DNA of 64,000 nucleotides, taken from Branchiostoma belcheri. Taxonomy: Eukaryota > Chordata > Leptocardii > Amphioxiformes > Branchiostomatidae. The notes under the pieces were generated by a model. It worked only from the letters and a program-made list of their open reading frames with translations. It searched no databases and was not told the DNA's origin. The position numbers and the translations under genes are program-made. Positions within the stretch are counted from its first letter, which is position 1. Every line of letters starts with the position of its first letter. Shown here piece by piece: positions 1 through 64,000 of this stretch. The stretch spans positions 1,247,966-1,311,965 of the forward strand of contig NW_017804087.1 of NCBI RefSeq assembly GCF_001625305.1, read 5' to 3'.

Positions 1-62433
<62,433 letters not shown>

Positions 62434-64000
62434 TGGGAAGGGAAGGATTACGTCTCCGATGATGCCAATGCTTGCTGTATAATCAGTGTTACCCATGACA
62501 CAAACCCCACACCATAATTCACTTTTAACCCTTGTCCTGCTGGAATTTTTTACACAATATATTTCCAGATAATTTGATGTCATACATGTAGACCCTTGAC
62601 TTTTTTTGCCCCGTGGTGGCGGTGTGATGCGTTGGACTAGAAATATCCCCAAATCGTACACATACAAGGGCTCTATATAGATAGTACTGTATGTACAACC
62701 CATATATGAGCTCTGCAGGACAAGGGTTTTAAAAACAGGTTATTTTTTGTGATGCCTCGGGGAAGAGGCTTTTTGGCTTTCCTTTTACACTGTGTGGGTA
62801 ACAAGTTCTAAGCAATACTTGTTTTTGGTAAGAATGAATCTAGGAAGAGGTCTCAAAACCTACTGATGTACGTAATTTGTTTTTGACTTTGGAGTTCTAA
62901 AGATGCATGTTTTTGGTGTTACAATGATTTTTTCATCTGTCTTGAAGAGTGAGTTTTCTGTGAGGACCAAATTCAAAAGTTTTCATCTTCACAAAAAGCA
63001 ACACTGTTCAGAATTCAGATTAGACTACAAGCTCTATTTCCACAATAATATCATCAGTTATGCTGCCAGAGTTTTTGACTTGCACACTTCATGAAACATT
63101 CCCCAAATAGTGCTATCATTCCAAAATATTGGTCAGAACATTCCAGTCATTCAAGAAAAACAAAACTGCCTAAAAAAAATTACTTTGAAGTTGACACAAT
63201 CAAACTGTGTGCAGTAAATGCTGATGAGGTGTAGTAATAGCCATAGGGCTTGGCATTTTTTTTTGGCATACAAAAATGGCATTTTGAGGCTTTTAACTTC
63301 ACATACATTGGAGCTGGAGCTATGGAGCTGAGATCACACTGTGGTTGACCTTCAGCCCAATTTCTTGATCGCTGAAGGTCACCAAATTTTACAATCGATA
63401 GGCGGTTAATATGATTAAATCACTTATTCCATAGACTACCAACTACAAAAATCAGTATCAAAATCCATTTAGTTGGTCTGTTTACAAAAGTATCAAGAAC
63501 TGCTGGCAAAAAATATACTAGGAAGATTTCATTATGCATACAAATCATAGGACCTGGTATACTATACTTCATACTATTGACATATCCACTAAAATTCAAC
63601 ATCTAATTTGCATATTCCTGCTAGCACTATAGAAACAAGAGTGCCCCAATCTCACTACATGTATTATCCAAAATGGTGACTTTTATTCAGAAAATATCAT
63701 GATGATAAGAGATGAATTTAAATGCAGTATGATACATATAAAGATTTATATACGAATATATCCACCCTGCCAAAGACATTTTAACTAAAGTTGTCAATTC
63801 AAACAAATTGCAATCAACTTTTATGAAAGTCAAATTATACTTTAAGTATAATTTAAGAGCCATATCTACCAAAAAATTTCATGCTTGACAATTTTTATTA
63901 GAAACTATCGATGGACCAAATGAAGCATGTGAATATGTTAATTGCAGAATTGAATATTTTTATAATAAATATCATAAGAGAATTGTGTGGACAAATCATT
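62434..64000 (+). other. LRP2: 3' UTR and downstream flank of the LRP2-like gene
   Basis: No further ORF with protein character is seen. Possible poly(A) signals are ATTAAA at 63414-63419 and AATAAA at 63964-63969; which one is used cannot be told from sequence. The region becomes strongly AT-rich after 62900. Confidence 0.5.

Overview
The window is animal nuclear DNA carrying one very large multi-exon gene. It reads on the + strand from base 1 (5' end cut off) to a TGA stop at 62431-62433. I could place 92 exons with matching phases; they give one open frame of about 4,512 residues. The protein is an LDL-receptor-family giant and I identify it as the megalin (LRP2) orthologue. After a partial first ligand-binding cluster come LDLa clusters of 8, 10 and 11 repeats, eight six-bladed YWTD propellers (distributed 2/4/1/1 after the four clusters), 17 EGF modules, one transmembrane helix, and a tail with an FxNPxY endocytosis motif and an LRP2-like ending. 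Invertebrate-chordate genome style (many short introns full of small repeats, uncollapsed haplotypes, nested fibrinogen-related and LRR genes) suggests a cephalochordate such as Branchiostoma. That assignment is inference.

Layout: end of LDLa cluster I (1-1147), EGF pair, propellers 1-2 (2639-8056), LDLa cluster II (8956-12038), EGF pair, propellers 3-6 (17990-33451), LDLa cluster III (34778-39421), EGF pair, propeller 7 (40678-42407), LDLa cluster IV (43590-54213), EGF pair, propeller 8 (55891-58634), juxtamembrane EGFs, membrane helix and tail (59345-62433), then 3' UTR/flank. Clusters bind ligands; propellers with their EGFs release cargo at endosomal pH; the tail recruits endocytic adaptors.

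Two other genes lie inside introns of this gene on the opposite strand. One is a single-exon LRR/threonine-rich-stalk/transmembrane protein (15902-14358) with two compensating frameshifts. The other is a six-exon secreted coiled-coil plus fibrinogen-domain protein, ficolin-like (52786-49467). Both belong to families used in innate recognition.

The introns hold a minisatellite whose unit carries a 5' splice-site-like motif, tRNA-derived SINE-like pieces, LINE relics, a MITE with perfect terminal inverted repeats, a dispersed repeat whose end often supplies the pyrimidine tract before an exon, a TTGG microsatellite, and a 20-N gap flanked by two near-identical copies of the same two exons (probable uncollapsed alleles). 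In introns not listed separately I saw no gene or RNA, only AT-rich sequence and fragments of these repeats.
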